A DNA stretch of 64,000 bases from Thermalbibacter longus (GTDB lineage Bacteria; Chloroflexota; Chloroflexia; Thermomicrobiales; Thermomicrobiaceae), in contig NZ_JAMSLR010000004.1 of assembly GCF_023806485.1 (NCBI RefSeq), positions 124,001 through 188,000 of the forward strand, in the 5' to 3' direction. The position numbers and the translations under genes were made by a program. How positions within the stretch are numbered: the stretch's first letter is position 1; every line of letters starts with the position of its first letter. A model generated the notes under the pieces. That model saw nothing but the letters and a program-made list of their open reading frames with translations, had not been told where the DNA came from and ran no database searches. Below are positions 1-8,739 of the stretch, piece by piece.

Positions 1-1336
1 TGCGTCCGTATCGACATACACTACCTTCCCGTCCACCATCGTGAGCACCGCCTGTCCGTGGAGCTCCATCCCCAGGAGCGGGGTGTTGCAGCTCCGCGAG
101 GCCAGCGTCGCTCGCTCGACCTGCCAGGTTGCTTCGGGATCGAACACCACTACATCGGCCGGGGAACCCGGCCTGAGTGTTCCCCCTGGCAGGCCGAAGA
201 GGGCAGCGGGTCGGGTGGAGAGCACGTCGATCAGCTCCGGTAGCGACAACTCGCCGCGGGCGACCAGCCGGAGCATCAGCGGCAGCGCCAGCTCCAGGCC
301 GATCATGCCGAACGCGGCCCGGGTCAGATCGTCCGGCTTATCTCGCTCGCTGTGCGGGGCGTGGTCGGTGGCGATGATGTCGATCGTGCCGTCGCGCAAG
401 CCGGCGAGCAGGTCGCGGGCGTCGGCCTCGGTGCGCAGAGGTGGATTCACCTTGGCGTGAGGGTCGGGGCAGGGGCCGGTGAAGACGCGGTCTTCTCCGA
501 CGAAGCGGCGTCGCCCGGCTACCCACTCGTCGGTCAAAAGCAGGTGATGAGGCATCACTTCGGCCGTGACCCGGACCCCCTCGAGCTTGGCGGCGCGCAC
601 CAGCCGTCGCCCGCGGGCCGTGGTCAGGTGCAGCACGTGCAGCCATCCGCCAGTGAGGCGCGCCAGCTCCAGGTCGCGTAGCAGGATGATCTCTTCGGCG
701 GCGGCCGGGATGCCCGGCAGTCCCAGCTCGCGTGAGACCGCTCCTTCGTGCATGACGCCGCCCGCTGCTAGCGCGCGATCCTCGCAGTGCGCCATGATCG
801 GCCGGCCGGAGCGGGCCGACCAGGCGAGCGCTGCTCGCATCACCCGGCTGTCGCGCGTGCTGTCGCCGTCGTCCGAGAAGCCGATGGCTCCGGCCTCGGC
901 CATCCCCCCGAGGTCGGCCAGCTCCAGCCCCTGGCGACCGCGCGAGATCGCGCCGATCGGGTAGACGCGAACCGGGAGGCCACGCGAGCGGGTGATGACG
1001 TCGGCGACTCGTTCCGGCGTGTCGAGCGGTGGTTCCGTGTTGGGCATGCAGCAGATGGCGGTGAAGCCGCCAGTGGCGGCAGCGACCGCACCGGTTTCCA
1101 GCGTCTCCTTCTCCGGGAAGCCGGGATCTCGCAGGTGGACGTGGACATCGACCAGGCCGGGGGCCACGACGAGATCCCGCGCGTCGAAGACTGCTGTGCC
1201 GTGTGGCGCAGCCAGCTCAGTGCCGATCCCCGCGACGCGGCCGTCGATGACCAGGAGATCGGCTGTCTGGTCGAGCCCCTGCGACGGGTCGACGACCCGG
1301 CCGCCGCGGATGAGGAGCGCCGGGCTCTGAGCCCAT
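1..1336 (-). CDS. pyrC: dihydroorotase, 3' end beyond the window
   Basis: Cytosolic zinc amidohydrolase of pyrimidine synthesis (carbamoyl aspartate to dihydroorotate). The minus-strand frame reads the usual N-terminus LLIRGGRVVDPSQGLD, the metal motif DVHVHLRDPGFPEKE, the central MAHCED histidine and the ATDHAPH motif, and is open to base 1, so the C-terminus is missing. The 5' end is odd: the only well placed ATG (1336-1334) is one base out of frame with this reading frame. Removing one G in the GCCCGG-CGC stretch near 1320 would join them. No in-frame ATG, GTG or TTG is found near the expected N-terminus; an in-frame GTG exists only upstream of the terminator hairpin. Either a real or sequencing frameshift, or an unusual start. 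Confidence 0.85.
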
Positions 1337-1337
1337 G

Positions 1338-1372
1338 AAAAAAGCCTCTGGGTTCGGCCTGAACCCAGAGGC
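1338..1372 (-). terminator. intrinsic terminator / possible pyrC attenuator
   Basis: A perfect 12-bp stem (GCCTCTGGGTTC with GAACCCAGAGGC, 5-nt loop) is followed on the minus strand by six T. It ends the leftward transporter operon, but it also lies between a strong promoter (1470-1498) and dihydroorotase, so it can act as a leader attenuator. Confidence 0.85.
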
Positions 1373-1469
1373 CGCGCGCCACACTCTATGACAATTCCCG
1401 GGTTTTCCGGTCCTCGCACGCTGCTGCCCTGAGTGTCCGTACACACACGTGCTCGTTGCATTCCCGGCT

Positions 1470-1498
1470 AGTATACGGATACGGATGAGCCCCGTCAA
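1470..1498 (-). promoter_or_regulatory. sigma70-type promoter for the pyrC leader
   Basis: Minus strand TTGACG (1493-1498), 17-nt spacer, TATACT (1470-1475). Predicted start near 1463, giving a leader of about 125 nt that contains the terminator hairpin before the pyrC start. Confidence 0.7.
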
Positions 1499-1519
1499 GA
1501 GAAACTGGGATGAGGCTCG

Positions 1520-1843
1520 TTATCCAGCCAGCCGGTGGCCGGGCGCTGTGGTACCGCTGGTCCCCTCACGCAGTAGTGCGGTCGGGAGCGATGTTCCCCG
1601 GGCTGCTGCGGTGTCGCTCGGCGGCCAGACCGCGTGTAGGGGGCTTCGATCCGGGCTCACATACAACGCGTCCGTCGGGCAATAGATCTCACAGAGGAAG
1701 CAGCTCTGGCATTCCTCCGGATAGGCGATCACCGCCTTCGACCTGCCCGACGTGTCCAGGGCCATCCGAAGCACGTCCACCGGGCAGACCTTGACGCAGA
1801 GGGTGCAACCGATGCAACGGTCAGCATCGACTCGCTCGATCAC
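1520..1843 (-). CDS. 2[4Fe-4S] ferredoxin partner of the flavoprotein
   Basis: A 107-residue protein with two CxxCxxCxxxCP cluster motifs (CIGCTLCVKVCP and CQSCFLCEIYCP) in the first 60 residues and a 40-residue tail with no recognised motif. It starts with GTG overlapping the stop of the flavoprotein gene (GTGA) and has an AGGAGG site seven bases upstream. The size, order and tight coupling resemble AprB-like ferredoxins that carry electrons to or from AprA/FrdA-type flavoproteins; this role is inferred. It is the last gene of the leftward operon and is followed by the terminator at 1338-1372. Confidence 0.85.
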   Translation of the reverse strand: MIERVDADRCIGCTLCVKVCPVDVLRMALDTSGRSKAVIAYPEECQSCFLCEIYCPTDALYVSPDRSPLHAVWPPSDTAAARGTSLPTALLREGTSGTTAPGHRLAG

Positions 1844-3597
1844 GCGGCGCCCTCCTCGCACGCTGTGGCACGAAATGCCTCAGGTTCGTCCAGCTCGACC
1901 GGCCAAACCGTGAAGTCCGGCAGGCGCTCTCCGGATGGGTCGCTCGTGGGTTCCGCCACGAGCCAGACCTTTTCCAACGCTGGGTCTCTCTCTGGATAGT
2001 CCAGGCGGCGATGCCAGCCGCGCGTCTCCTGCCGTGCGAGCGCGCTGTGGAACATCGCCCGCGTCGCGAGCATCATCGCCCGCAGCTCATACCATCTTCC
2101 CAGGTTATGCCAGTCGTTGACAGTTGTACTGTGTAGTCGCTCCCAGCAGGCATCGAGCTGCGCATCTGCCTCCTGTAGCCGCTCGGGAGTGCGGAAGAAA
2201 TTTCGCTCAGGGTCGACGGCTAGCATCTGCGTGTGCCGCAGGAGCTGGTCCAATGTCCCGGTCTGAGCAGGCGCCGGCTCGCAGAGCGGCCGCACGGTAG
2301 TCTCCAGCAATCCACGCAGCAGCTCATCAACGCCGGTTGCGGATAGCTCCTCTCCAGCTGCGTGCCGTGCTGCAGCCAGTCCTGCCCAGTGCCCGCTCAC
2401 CAGTGCCCAGGCGACGTTGAGGAAGGTGATCCCGCTTCCCGCGCCCACGAGCGCTAACCGTGCAGCTGCATCCCCTGCCGCGAACAGCCCCGGAACCTCC
2501 GTTGTGCCAGCGAGATCAAGCGTGCGAACTCCGCCGCCGCCAGCGATCGAGCCGGTAAACCCGGGTAGCCACACCACGGGGTGTTCGAAGATGTCGACGC
2601 CCGTTCGATGCAGGCCGCGGGCAACGAGGTGAAACTGCGTCTCCCAGTCCTCCCGCGCTGCAGGAGGTACACCCCGCAGATCGAAATGGATCGGTCCCCG
2701 GCCAGCACGCAACTCCGTGAGCATCGCGAATGCTGTGAGATGCGGCGGTGCCGGATGCTCGATCCCGTGGCGCTCAAGGATGTCCTCGCCCACACGGTTG
2801 CGCAGGCGCCCACCCAGCGCGGCGAGTACGTCTTGTCCATGTGTGTCGAAGAGGCTGCAGGTCGCCAGATAGCTCGTGCAGAATTCCATCCCCAGAAAAC
2901 GTGCCCCGGCGTCTAGTCCGAGCGCCAGCCCCTCACCGAGCACGTTGTGCTGGCCCATGTGCGCGCCGCGCCAGGAACAGCCACCTGCAGCCAGGACCAC
3001 CGCCTTCGCGCGAATGGCCACCAGCATCCCCTCCTGGCGCCGGAAGCCGACGGCCCAGAAACCGCCGTTTGGGGTGCGCTGCAAGCGGGTAATGATGGTC
3101 TGGTCCAGCACGCGTGCGCCGGCCCGCAGCGCCTCCTGGCGGAGGAACCGAGCGAGTTCCGTGCTTGGGAAGCCGAGCCGTGGGACGTACCGCCGCCCGG
3201 CTGCTGGTAGCCAGCGCCGGCGTGGCCGTCCCTCAGGGGTACGCTCAACCGGCGCGCCGGCATCGGTGAGTTCGCCGAGCAGCTGCATATTGGCCTCTGC
3301 GACTCTCCGCACTGCCTCTGGATGGGAGAGTCCTTCGGAGAGCCGCGAATGCTCGATCTGGAAAGCCTCCCGGTCATCTTCAGGGAGCAAGTACAGCACC
3401 ACGCCGCCCGCGAAAGCGCTTACTCCGTCGGCGCCAGCGAAGCCCTTTGAGACGACGAGCGTGCGCATGCTTTGCCGGGCGGCCGCCCGCGCCGCCAGTA
3501 ATCCGGCGAATCCGCCACCGATGATTAGGACGTCGCAGAAAGCCTGATCCAGCGAGTAACCGTGCCACGTCCCCGCCTGTCGCCAGTGCCGTGTCAT
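1840..3597 (-). CDS. FAD-dependent oxidoreductase, AprA/FrdA-type flavoprotein
   Basis: A 585-residue flavoprotein of the fumarate reductase / succinate dehydrogenase / adenylylsulfate reductase family. The FAD dinucleotide motif is at residues 22-35 (VLIIGGGFAGLLAA), followed by SKGFAG, an AVVLAAGGCSW segment and a C-terminal FAD-contact region (GLFAAGDAAA), then a helical C-terminal domain with AprA-like length. It overlaps the permease stop by ATGA at its start and the ferredoxin GTG at its end, so the three are translationally coupled. Co-occurrence with a sulfonate/nitrate-type ABC importer suggests oxidation or reduction of an imported small (possibly sulfur) compound. The substrate cannot be told from sequence; assignment to AprA itself is not supported because no other sulfate-reduction gene is here. 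Confidence 0.85.
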   Translation of the reverse strand: MTRHWRQAGTWHGYSLDQAFCDVLIIGGGFAGLLAARAAARQSMRTLVVSKGFAGADGVSAFAGGVVLYLLPEDDREAFQIEHSRLSEGLSHPEAVRRVAEANMQLLGELTDAGAPVERTPEGRPRRRWLPAAGRRYVPRLGFPSTELARFLRQEALRAGARVLDQTIITRLQRTPNGGFWAVGFRRQEGMLVAIRAKAVVLAAGGCSWRGAHMGQHNVLGEGLALGLDAGARFLGMEFCTSYLATCSLFDTHGQDVLAALGGRLRNRVGEDILERHGIEHPAPPHLTAFAMLTELRAGRGPIHFDLRGVPPAAREDWETQFHLVARGLHRTGVDIFEHPVVWLPGFTGSIAGGGGVRTLDLAGTTEVPGLFAAGDAAARLALVGAGSGITFLNVAWALVSGHWAGLAAARHAAGEELSATGVDELLRGLLETTVRPLCEPAPAQTGTLDQLLRHTQMLAVDPERNFFRTPERLQEADAQLDACWERLHSTTVNDWHNLGRWYELRAMMLATRAMFHSALARQETRGWHRRLDYPERDPALEKVWLVAEPTSDPSGERLPDFTVWPVELDEPEAFRATACEEGAA

Positions 3598-4418
3598 CGC
3601 CGCGCTCCTGGGAGCAAGAGTGCGAGCGCTCGGATAGCAGTATCGAGTGCCAGGCCGATCAGGCCGATCGCCAGGATCACCGCCATCAGTTCGGAGTAAG
3701 CTAGCCGGTCACGCGTGTTAAGAAGCCAGTAGCCCAGCCCGCTGGTTACGCCGAGCATTTCCGCCGGAACCAGCACCACCCAGGCCAGACCGACTGCCAC
3801 CCGCATCCCGTTCACGATCTGTGGTAGCACGGCGGGAATCGCCACGTGGAACAAAATCTGATGACGCTTTGCTCCCACGCTCCGCGCCATCATCACCCAT
3901 TCGCGATCGAGCTGGTGAAGCCCGCCTAGCGTGCTGAACAGCACCGGCCACACGGCGGCGATAGCGATCAGGAAGATAACTGCCAGGTCACCGATACCCA
4001 GCAGCATGATCACCAGCGGCATCCAGGACAGCGGCGAGACGGTGCGTACCACATGAAGCGCCGGTGCCACCGTACGCTCGGCCAGCCGGCTCGATCCCAG
4101 AGCCAGCCCGAGCGTGACTCCGACGATGCTGGCGAGCGCGAGGGCAAGCAGCACACGGCGGATGCTGATCCATCCCTGCTCGATGAGCACTCCCTGCGAA
4201 AGCAACTGGACGAACACGGGGAAGGTCGCCTGGGGCGTGAAGCTGGAGAGTACTGCCCGCGGCCCGAACCACGGCTGCGCTGTCACCGCCCACCATGCCC
4301 CAAGTAAGACGACGACGCTCGCCAGCGGTACCGAGCCGTGCGCCCAGCGCGAAACCCGCCGAGTGGCACTGCGCTGGGGCAATGCATAGCTCGTAGGGAT
4401 GGAGAGCTCAGGCTGCAT
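3594..4418 (-). CDS. ABC transporter permease, SsuC/TauC family
   Basis: Inner-membrane permease of the NitT/TauT (sulfonate, taurine, nitrate, hydroxymethylpyrimidine) importer family; 274 residues with about six membrane segments and the cytoplasmic coupling loop (SVGAKRHQILFHVAIPAVLP). The ATG at 4418 was chosen because GGAGGAG lies six to eight bases upstream; a longer in-frame extension is basic and unlike the family. Its start overlaps the end of the binding-protein gene by 11 bases and its stop overlaps the flavoprotein start, showing one operon. Confidence 0.88.
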   Translation of the reverse strand: MQPELSIPTSYALPQRSATRRVSRWAHGSVPLASVVVLLGAWWAVTAQPWFGPRAVLSSFTPQATFPVFVQLLSQGVLIEQGWISIRRVLLALALASIVGVTLGLALGSSRLAERTVAPALHVVRTVSPLSWMPLVIMLLGIGDLAVIFLIAIAAVWPVLFSTLGGLHQLDREWVMMARSVGAKRHQILFHVAIPAVLPQIVNGMRVAVGLAWVVLVPAEMLGVTSGLGYWLLNTRDRLAYSELMAVILAIGLIGLALDTAIRALALLLPGARR

Positions 4419-5652
4419 CGATCTCCTCCTGCCGCTCCCAGTTAGGAGGTTGCGAAAAGGCCGTCGGGCCGCCGTGCGCCTCGATCGCCTCGCGCACGAA
4501 GCGTTCGTCCACGAGATCCTGCGCGACATGGTCCGGTTCCAGGGCAGCGAGAAATCCGGTGTCCCCTTCGACCGCGGTTTGCTTGAGCGCCTCGACGAGC
4601 GCCCGTGTAAACGACGGATACGGATATGGCTGGAAATCGATCCATTGCGGATGCCAGTGCAAATGGTGAACCGCGCCGGTCTCAGCGTACGAATCGAGGG
4701 GTGTAGTGAACACCCGCGCGATCGCCTCGAGCGGTTGAGGCAGATAGGTCGTCAGGACCTGCGCCGCGTCGGCACCGTGCTCACGGAGCCAGAGCTGTGC
4801 CCGCACCACCGCGTTGACCACCGCCTGTGCCCAGTTCGGCCGCTGGGCTAGATCCTCCTCGCGCATCACCACCACGCAGCACGCGTGATCACGCCAGATG
4901 TCACCGGTGAACCGGAAGATGCGCCCCTGTTTCCGGATCTCAGCCAGCGCATTGAACGGGTCAGCAACGATATACCCGGCAATCCGACCGCTGGCCAGCG
5001 CCGGGAGCATGTCCGGCGGTGCCATGACGAGCAGCTCGACCTGGTTTGGTCCGGGCTGCGCGGCACTGCCCAGGACGGGCTCCAGACTGTTGGCCCGTAG
5101 CAGCATCTGCAGGGTCACATTGTGGATGGAGTACCAGAACGGCACTGCGATCAACTTGCCGCCGAGCTGAGCCGGCTCGGTGAGCGAGGTCGCAGTCGTG
5201 AACGCGGAGCCGTTCAGATGGTTCCAGGCGACGACCTTCGCCGGGAATTGCCGGCCATAGCGCAACCAGATCGCAAGCGGCATGAGCAGGTGGACGACAT
5301 TGACCTGGCCGGCCTGGAACGCCTCCGCGATCTGTGCCCAACCGCGGAAAAGCACCGGTTGCTCGACTGCGAGTCCTTCTTCCTGATAATATCCGAGCGC
5401 ATGCGCGACCAGGAGCGCCGAGGCGTCAGTGATCGGCAGATACCCGATCTTCAGCGGCTGCGTGTTGAGTTGACGGGCAGGGCTCGCCTGCACCGCCGGC
5501 GTCCCCACGGCACCTGGCGTAACAAGGGAGGCTGACCTCGACGATGGGTTTGGAATAGCACCCGAGTTCTCCGAGGCACAAGCGCTCAACAGGCTGGCAC
5601 CTAGGGCAAGTCCCCAGCCCAGAAACCTCCGGCGGTCGAGCTTCTGCTTCAT
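4408..5652 (-). CDS. ABC transporter substrate-binding lipoprotein, NitT/TauT type
   Basis: Extracytoplasmic solute receptor of 414 residues. It begins with a twin-arginine signal (RRRFLGWG) and a lipobox ending LSAC, so it is probably exported by Tat and lipid-anchored. The mature domain has the NMT1/SsuA pattern (LKIGYLPITDAS near residue 70, LRYGRQFPAKVVAW, loop GRIAGYIVADPF). ATG 5652 is preferred over ATG 5667 because GGAGG sits five bases before it. It lies 11 bases after the ATPase gene. Ligand unknown: aliphatic sulfonate, taurine, nitrate or a pyrimidine precursor are the family's usual choices. Confidence 0.87.
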   Translation of the reverse strand: MKQKLDRRRFLGWGLALGASLLSACASENSGAIPNPSSRSASLVTPGAVGTPAVQASPARQLNTQPLKIGYLPITDASALLVAHALGYYQEEGLAVEQPVLFRGWAQIAEAFQAGQVNVVHLLMPLAIWLRYGRQFPAKVVAWNHLNGSAFTTATSLTEPAQLGGKLIAVPFWYSIHNVTLQMLLRANSLEPVLGSAAQPGPNQVELLVMAPPDMLPALASGRIAGYIVADPFNALAEIRKQGRIFRFTGDIWRDHACCVVVMREEDLAQRPNWAQAVVNAVVRAQLWLREHGADAAQVLTTYLPQPLEAIARVFTTPLDSYAETGAVHHLHWHPQWIDFQPYPYPSFTRALVEALKQTAVEGDTGFLAALEPDHVAQDLVDERFVREAIEAHGGPTAFSQPPNWERQEEIDAA

Positions 5653-5663
5653 ATCTCCCTCCA

Positions 5664-6425
5664 TCATGTTAGGATTGCGGTTGTGCCGAGCGCCTCCAGC
5701 GTGGCGAGGATCTCGTCCCGCAGGCGAGCCCGCGCAGGGGCACTCGCCGGCACCGCGAACTCGCGCGCGAAGGTGCCTACCTCAGGTGCCAGCACCAGGA
5801 TCCGATCGCCCAGCGCCAGTGCCTCGTCGATGTCATGTGTGACGAGCAGTACGCCCACGCCGTCGTTCAGCGCGAGTTCCCGCACTGCTGCACCAAGTTC
5901 CCGGCGCGTCGGCATGTCGAGATTGTTGAACGGCTCATCCAGCAGCAGGAAGGTGGGACGCCTGATGAGAGCGCGAGCCAGCGCGACGCGCTGTGCCTGC
6001 CCGCCTGAGAGTTGCGTGACCGGCTGATCGGCGAGATCGTGCAGCCGCACGCGTTCCAGCACGACGAGCGCCTGCTCTCGGCTCGTCTCGACGCTGGGCA
6101 GGAAGCGAGCGCCGAACATGACGTTCTCCCAGACCCGGAGCCAGGGGAGCAGCAGTGGTGACTGGAACATCACACCTAGCCGCGGGCTACCGGCCACCAC
6201 CGGGACTCCATCCAGCAGTACCTCGCCGGCGTCCGGGCGCTCCAGCCCCGCCATGACGCGCAACAGCGTGCTCTTGCCGGCGCCGCTAGGGCCGATTACG
6301 CAGGCGACTTCCGCGGTGCGAATCGCGAAGTCGATACCGCGCAGTACATGCAGCCTGCGTCGGCGATGCACGTAGCTCTTCCAGACCTGCCGGGCTTCCA
6401 GCAAGCCTACACCGTTTGTCACCAT
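5664..6425 (-). CDS. ABC transporter ATP-binding protein, SsuB/TauB family
   Basis: The 253-residue ATPase energises the importer. Visible are Walker A GPSGAGKST (residues 45-53), the Q-loop (FQSP), signature LSGGQAQR, Walker B FLLLDEP and the H-loop TH in LLVTHDIDEA. It stands between the DUF4242 gene (15 bases upstream) and the binding protein (11 bases downstream), with the permease next, making a full SsuBAC-type set. Confidence 0.9.
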   Translation of the reverse strand: MVTNGVGLLEARQVWKSYVHRRRRLHVLRGIDFAIRTAEVACVIGPSGAGKSTLLRVMAGLERPDAGEVLLDGVPVVAGSPRLGVMFQSPLLLPWLRVWENVMFGARFLPSVETSREQALVVLERVRLHDLADQPVTQLSGGQAQRVALARALIRRPTFLLLDEPFNNLDMPTRRELGAAVRELALNDGVGVLLVTHDIDEALALGDRILVLAPEVGTFAREFAVPASAPARARLRDEILATLEALGTTAILT

Positions 6426-6440
6426 GCTCGCCGAGATCCG

Positions 6441-6971
6441 CTACTCGACAGGCTGAACCCGGGTCACCGCATCGACCGGGGCTTCGACAGCCTGCCGAGC
6501 CCGTAGCACGTCACCCTCGCTGTCCGCGTCGTAGAAGCACAAGCACTTCGACATGTCCTCGCAGACGTATGTCCGGAGGAAGGTAACTTCCGGCACCAGC
6601 GCGTACTTCGGGCTGTTGGCCGCCTTGCGCTGCAGGTACCGCTCCATCGTCAATCCGGGTGGGAAATTCCACTCCACGACGTAATCGACGCTCTTTCGAC
6701 TTGCCTTCACCTCGTCCAGCGACTGGCCGACGAGCCGGACTTCCTTGACCTGCACCAGATCGAGTTGAGCCGCTTGGGCAGCGGCCATCGCCGCTTCCCT
6801 AGCTTCCGCCTCGATGATCGCGAAGAGCCTTGAGAAATCGCTCGCGACCTGGGCTTCGATCAACTCACCAGCTCGCTCTCGCGCGGCGCTGGCGAGCCGG
6901 CCCAGCATGGCCTGAACCTGGGGCTGGTCAGTCCCGGACGGTAGCGCGCTCTCAACCAGGAAAAGTGCCAT
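6441..6971 (-). CDS. DUF4242 domain protein (nickel-binding-protein-like)
   Basis: A 176-residue soluble protein. The C-terminal third (TYVCEDMSKCLCFYDADSE onward) matches the small ferredoxin-fold DUF4242 family, whose Streptomyces member SCO4226 binds nickel; the N-terminal half has an alanine-rich helical stretch and may hold a second, degenerate copy. ATG 6971 is chosen because GGGGAGG lies seven bases upstream. It is the first structural gene of the transporter-flavoprotein operon, about 330 nt after the promoter at 7311-7339. Its role there is unknown; a metal- or substrate-binding accessory is possible. Confidence 0.65.
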   Translation of the reverse strand: MALFLVESALPSGTDQPQVQAMLGRLASAARERAGELIEAQVASDFSRLFAIIEAEAREAAMAAAQAAQLDLVQVKEVRLVGQSLDEVKASRKSVDYVVEWNFPPGLTMERYLQRKAANSPKYALVPEVTFLRTYVCEDMSKCLCFYDADSEGDVLRARQAVEAPVDAVTRVQPVE

Positions 6972-7089
6972 GATCAAGCCTCCCCTGTTGAACTAAGCAT
7001 AACGACTACCCAGCGCCAGTTGCGCTGGCTACTGCTACTCGTGCACTTCGCGAGGAAGCGTCGCCTGTATGGCTTGCTGCGGGAAAGGC

Positions 7090-7134
7090 AAAAGCCGGCT
7101 AGCGAGGCGGGAGTCGCCTAGCGCAGTAGCCGGC
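7090..7134 (-). terminator. leader hairpin with T-run, candidate attenuator
   Basis: On the minus strand GCCGGCTA (7134-7127) pairs with TAGCCGGC (7101-7094), with an inner AGGCG/CGCCT helix, followed by TTTT. It lies inside the 5' leader of the transporter operon, about 170 nt after the predicted start and 120 nt before the first gene. Confidence 0.6.
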
Positions 7135-7183
7135 CCCAATTACACTCGCAGATGCGGGGCCAGAAGGAGAAGACACCGATCAT
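7118..7183 (-). CDS. candidate leader peptide with two Cys codons
   Basis: A 21-codon open frame in the operon leader: it begins ATG 7183 and contains Ile-Cys-Glu-Cys-Asn-Trp (codons 11-16) and ends with TAG at 7118-7120, inside the attenuator-like hairpin. The second Cys codon ends 7 nt before the 5' arm of the hairpin, so a ribosome stalled there would cover that arm. No clear ribosome binding site is seen, and an overlapping 17-codon frame (7140-7193, Cys then four Leu) competes. The attenuation role is inference. Confidence 0.35.
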   Translation of the reverse strand: MIGVFSFWPRICECNWGRLLR

Positions 7184-7310
7184 CGCCGGGCATGGCGCGA
7201 CGGCGGGAATACCAGGGTTCGCCTTGCGAGAGCGCCAATCCACGCTGTGCATGTATCCACGCTCCACAGCCGCGTAGCACCAACCACGGCACACGCGAGG
7301 CAGCAACACA

Positions 7311-7339
7311 TATATAGCCCAGGGGAATCGACCCGTCAA
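7311..7339 (-). promoter_or_regulatory. sigma70-type promoter of the transporter-flavoprotein operon
   Basis: Minus strand TTGACG (7334-7339), 17-nt spacer, TATATA (7311-7316). The transcript would start near 7304, leaving a leader of about 330 nt before the DUF4242 gene. Confidence 0.75.
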
Positions 7340-7662
7340 GGCGCGATGATTCTGTGACTGTCCACGGACGGTGGGCGAGTCTGGATAAGGGGCACTCGGC
7401 GCCTCCGGGAGTGCTGGTTCTGCCCCTGATTCTGCGCCTGGCCGATCGCATGCACCACGTGGCGGGCAGCGCCAGGACAGGCACCTGGCACGCTTGCGGG
7501 ACGCCGAGCGCGCTGACGCGCCAAACGGTTATAGCCAGTGGAGCGCGGAGTTCGATCTCCGAAGTCCTCATTCGGACGTCAACCGAACCTGCCTCGCCCC
7601 GCTGACTCGGAGCGAGAGGTGTAGTAGGCTGCGGAAGTGCCTCAGACCCGAGACGAGGAGAG
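7340..7662. other. intergenic region between divergent units
   Basis: Separates the leftward operon promoter from the rightward M42 peptidase. I see no convincing coding frame, hairpin or promoter for the peptidase here. Confidence 0.4.
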
Positions 7663-8739
7663 ATGTACGAGGAGCGGTGGCCAATGGACGATCGGAGCTT
7701 CGAGATCCTTCGAGCGCTGCTTTCGCTGCCCGGGCCGACCGGCCAGGAAGGGGCGGTGATCGACTGGCTCGAGGCACGCTGGGCGCCGCATGCCCAGCGG
7801 ATCTGGCGCTCGCGCGTCGGCAACCTGGTCGCGCACATCGGCGGGCGCGGGCCGCGCCTGCTGCTCCAGGCCCATGCGGACGAGATCGGGTTCGTGGTCC
7901 GCAGCATCGACCCCCAGGGATTCCTCTGGCTCACGACTGGACAGGTGCGGGGCGAGCCGGCAGATCGCTTCCCGGTGGGTCAGCCGGCGCTGGTGCTCGG
8001 GCGCCGAGGGCCGATCGAGGGGCTCTTCGCCGTGGCGACCGGCCACGTGGTCCCGGAGAGCCAGCGCGGCAAGCCGGTCTCCTACGACGACCTCTTCGTC
8101 GATATCGGTGCCAAGTCGCGCGCCGAGGCAATCGAATGGGGCGTCCATGTGGGCGCCGGCGTGATCTGGAATCCGCCGGTGCGACGGCTGGGCACCCGGA
8201 TCTACGGCAAGGCGATGGACGATCGCGTGGCACTGGCGGTGATGACGCTCCTGCTCGAGCAGCTCGACCGCGACGCCCTGGCGTGCGACCTCTACTTCGC
8301 GGCGACGGTGCAGGAAGAGAACGGCGTCCTTGGCGCTAGCTCGCTGCGTCATGAAGTCGATGCCGACTTCGCGATCGCGCTCGAGGTCGGGCTGGTCGGC
8401 GACCTGCCGACCGTGGGCGAGCGGGCCATGCCGACGGCTCTGGGGCAGGGGCCGCAACTGGTGCACAAGGATGCCTCGGCCCACTACGACTACCGGCTGA
8501 CCTGGCGGCTCGCCGAGATCGCCGAGGAGGCCGGCGTGCCGGTACAGCATGCGGTGTTCGAGCGCTTCGGGAGCGACGGCGCGGCCTTGATCCGCCAGGG
8601 CATCCCGACGGCGCTGCTCGCCGTGGGCACCCGGTACACCCACGCCGCCTTCGAGATGATCGACGAGCGCGACCTCGAGCTCACGCTCGCGCTGCTCTCC
8701 GCAGTGGTTCGCTCGTCGCTCGCTCAGAGCTTGCCGTAG
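7663..8739 (+). CDS. M42 family metallopeptidase (glutamyl aminopeptidase type)
   Basis: Cytosolic di-metal aminopeptidase of the M42/FrvX/PepA-deblocking family, 358 residues. Metal and catalytic motifs are present in order: QAHADEIG (residues 67-74), the AMDDR loop, QEENGVLGA (general base Glu and metal Glu) and a C-terminal RYTHAAFE metal His. ATG 7684 is an alternative start (GAGGAG upstream of both). Its last 16 bases overlap the convergent SDR gene. Confidence 0.88.
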   Translation: MYEERWPMDDRSFEILRALLSLPGPTGQEGAVIDWLEARWAPHAQRIWRSRVGNLVAHIGGRGPRLLLQAHADEIGFVVRSIDPQGFLWLTTGQVRGEPADRFPVGQPALVLGRRGPIEGLFAVATGHVVPESQRGKPVSYDDLFVDIGAKSRAEAIEWGVHVGAGVIWNPPVRRLGTRIYGKAMDDRVALAVMTLLLEQLDRDALACDLYFAATVQEENGVLGASSLRHEVDADFAIALEVGLVGDLPTVGERAMPTALGQGPQLVHKDASAHYDYRLTWRLAEIAEEAGVPVQHAVFERFGSDGAALIRQGIPTALLAVGTRYTHAAFEMIDERDLELTLALLSAVVRSSLAQSLP

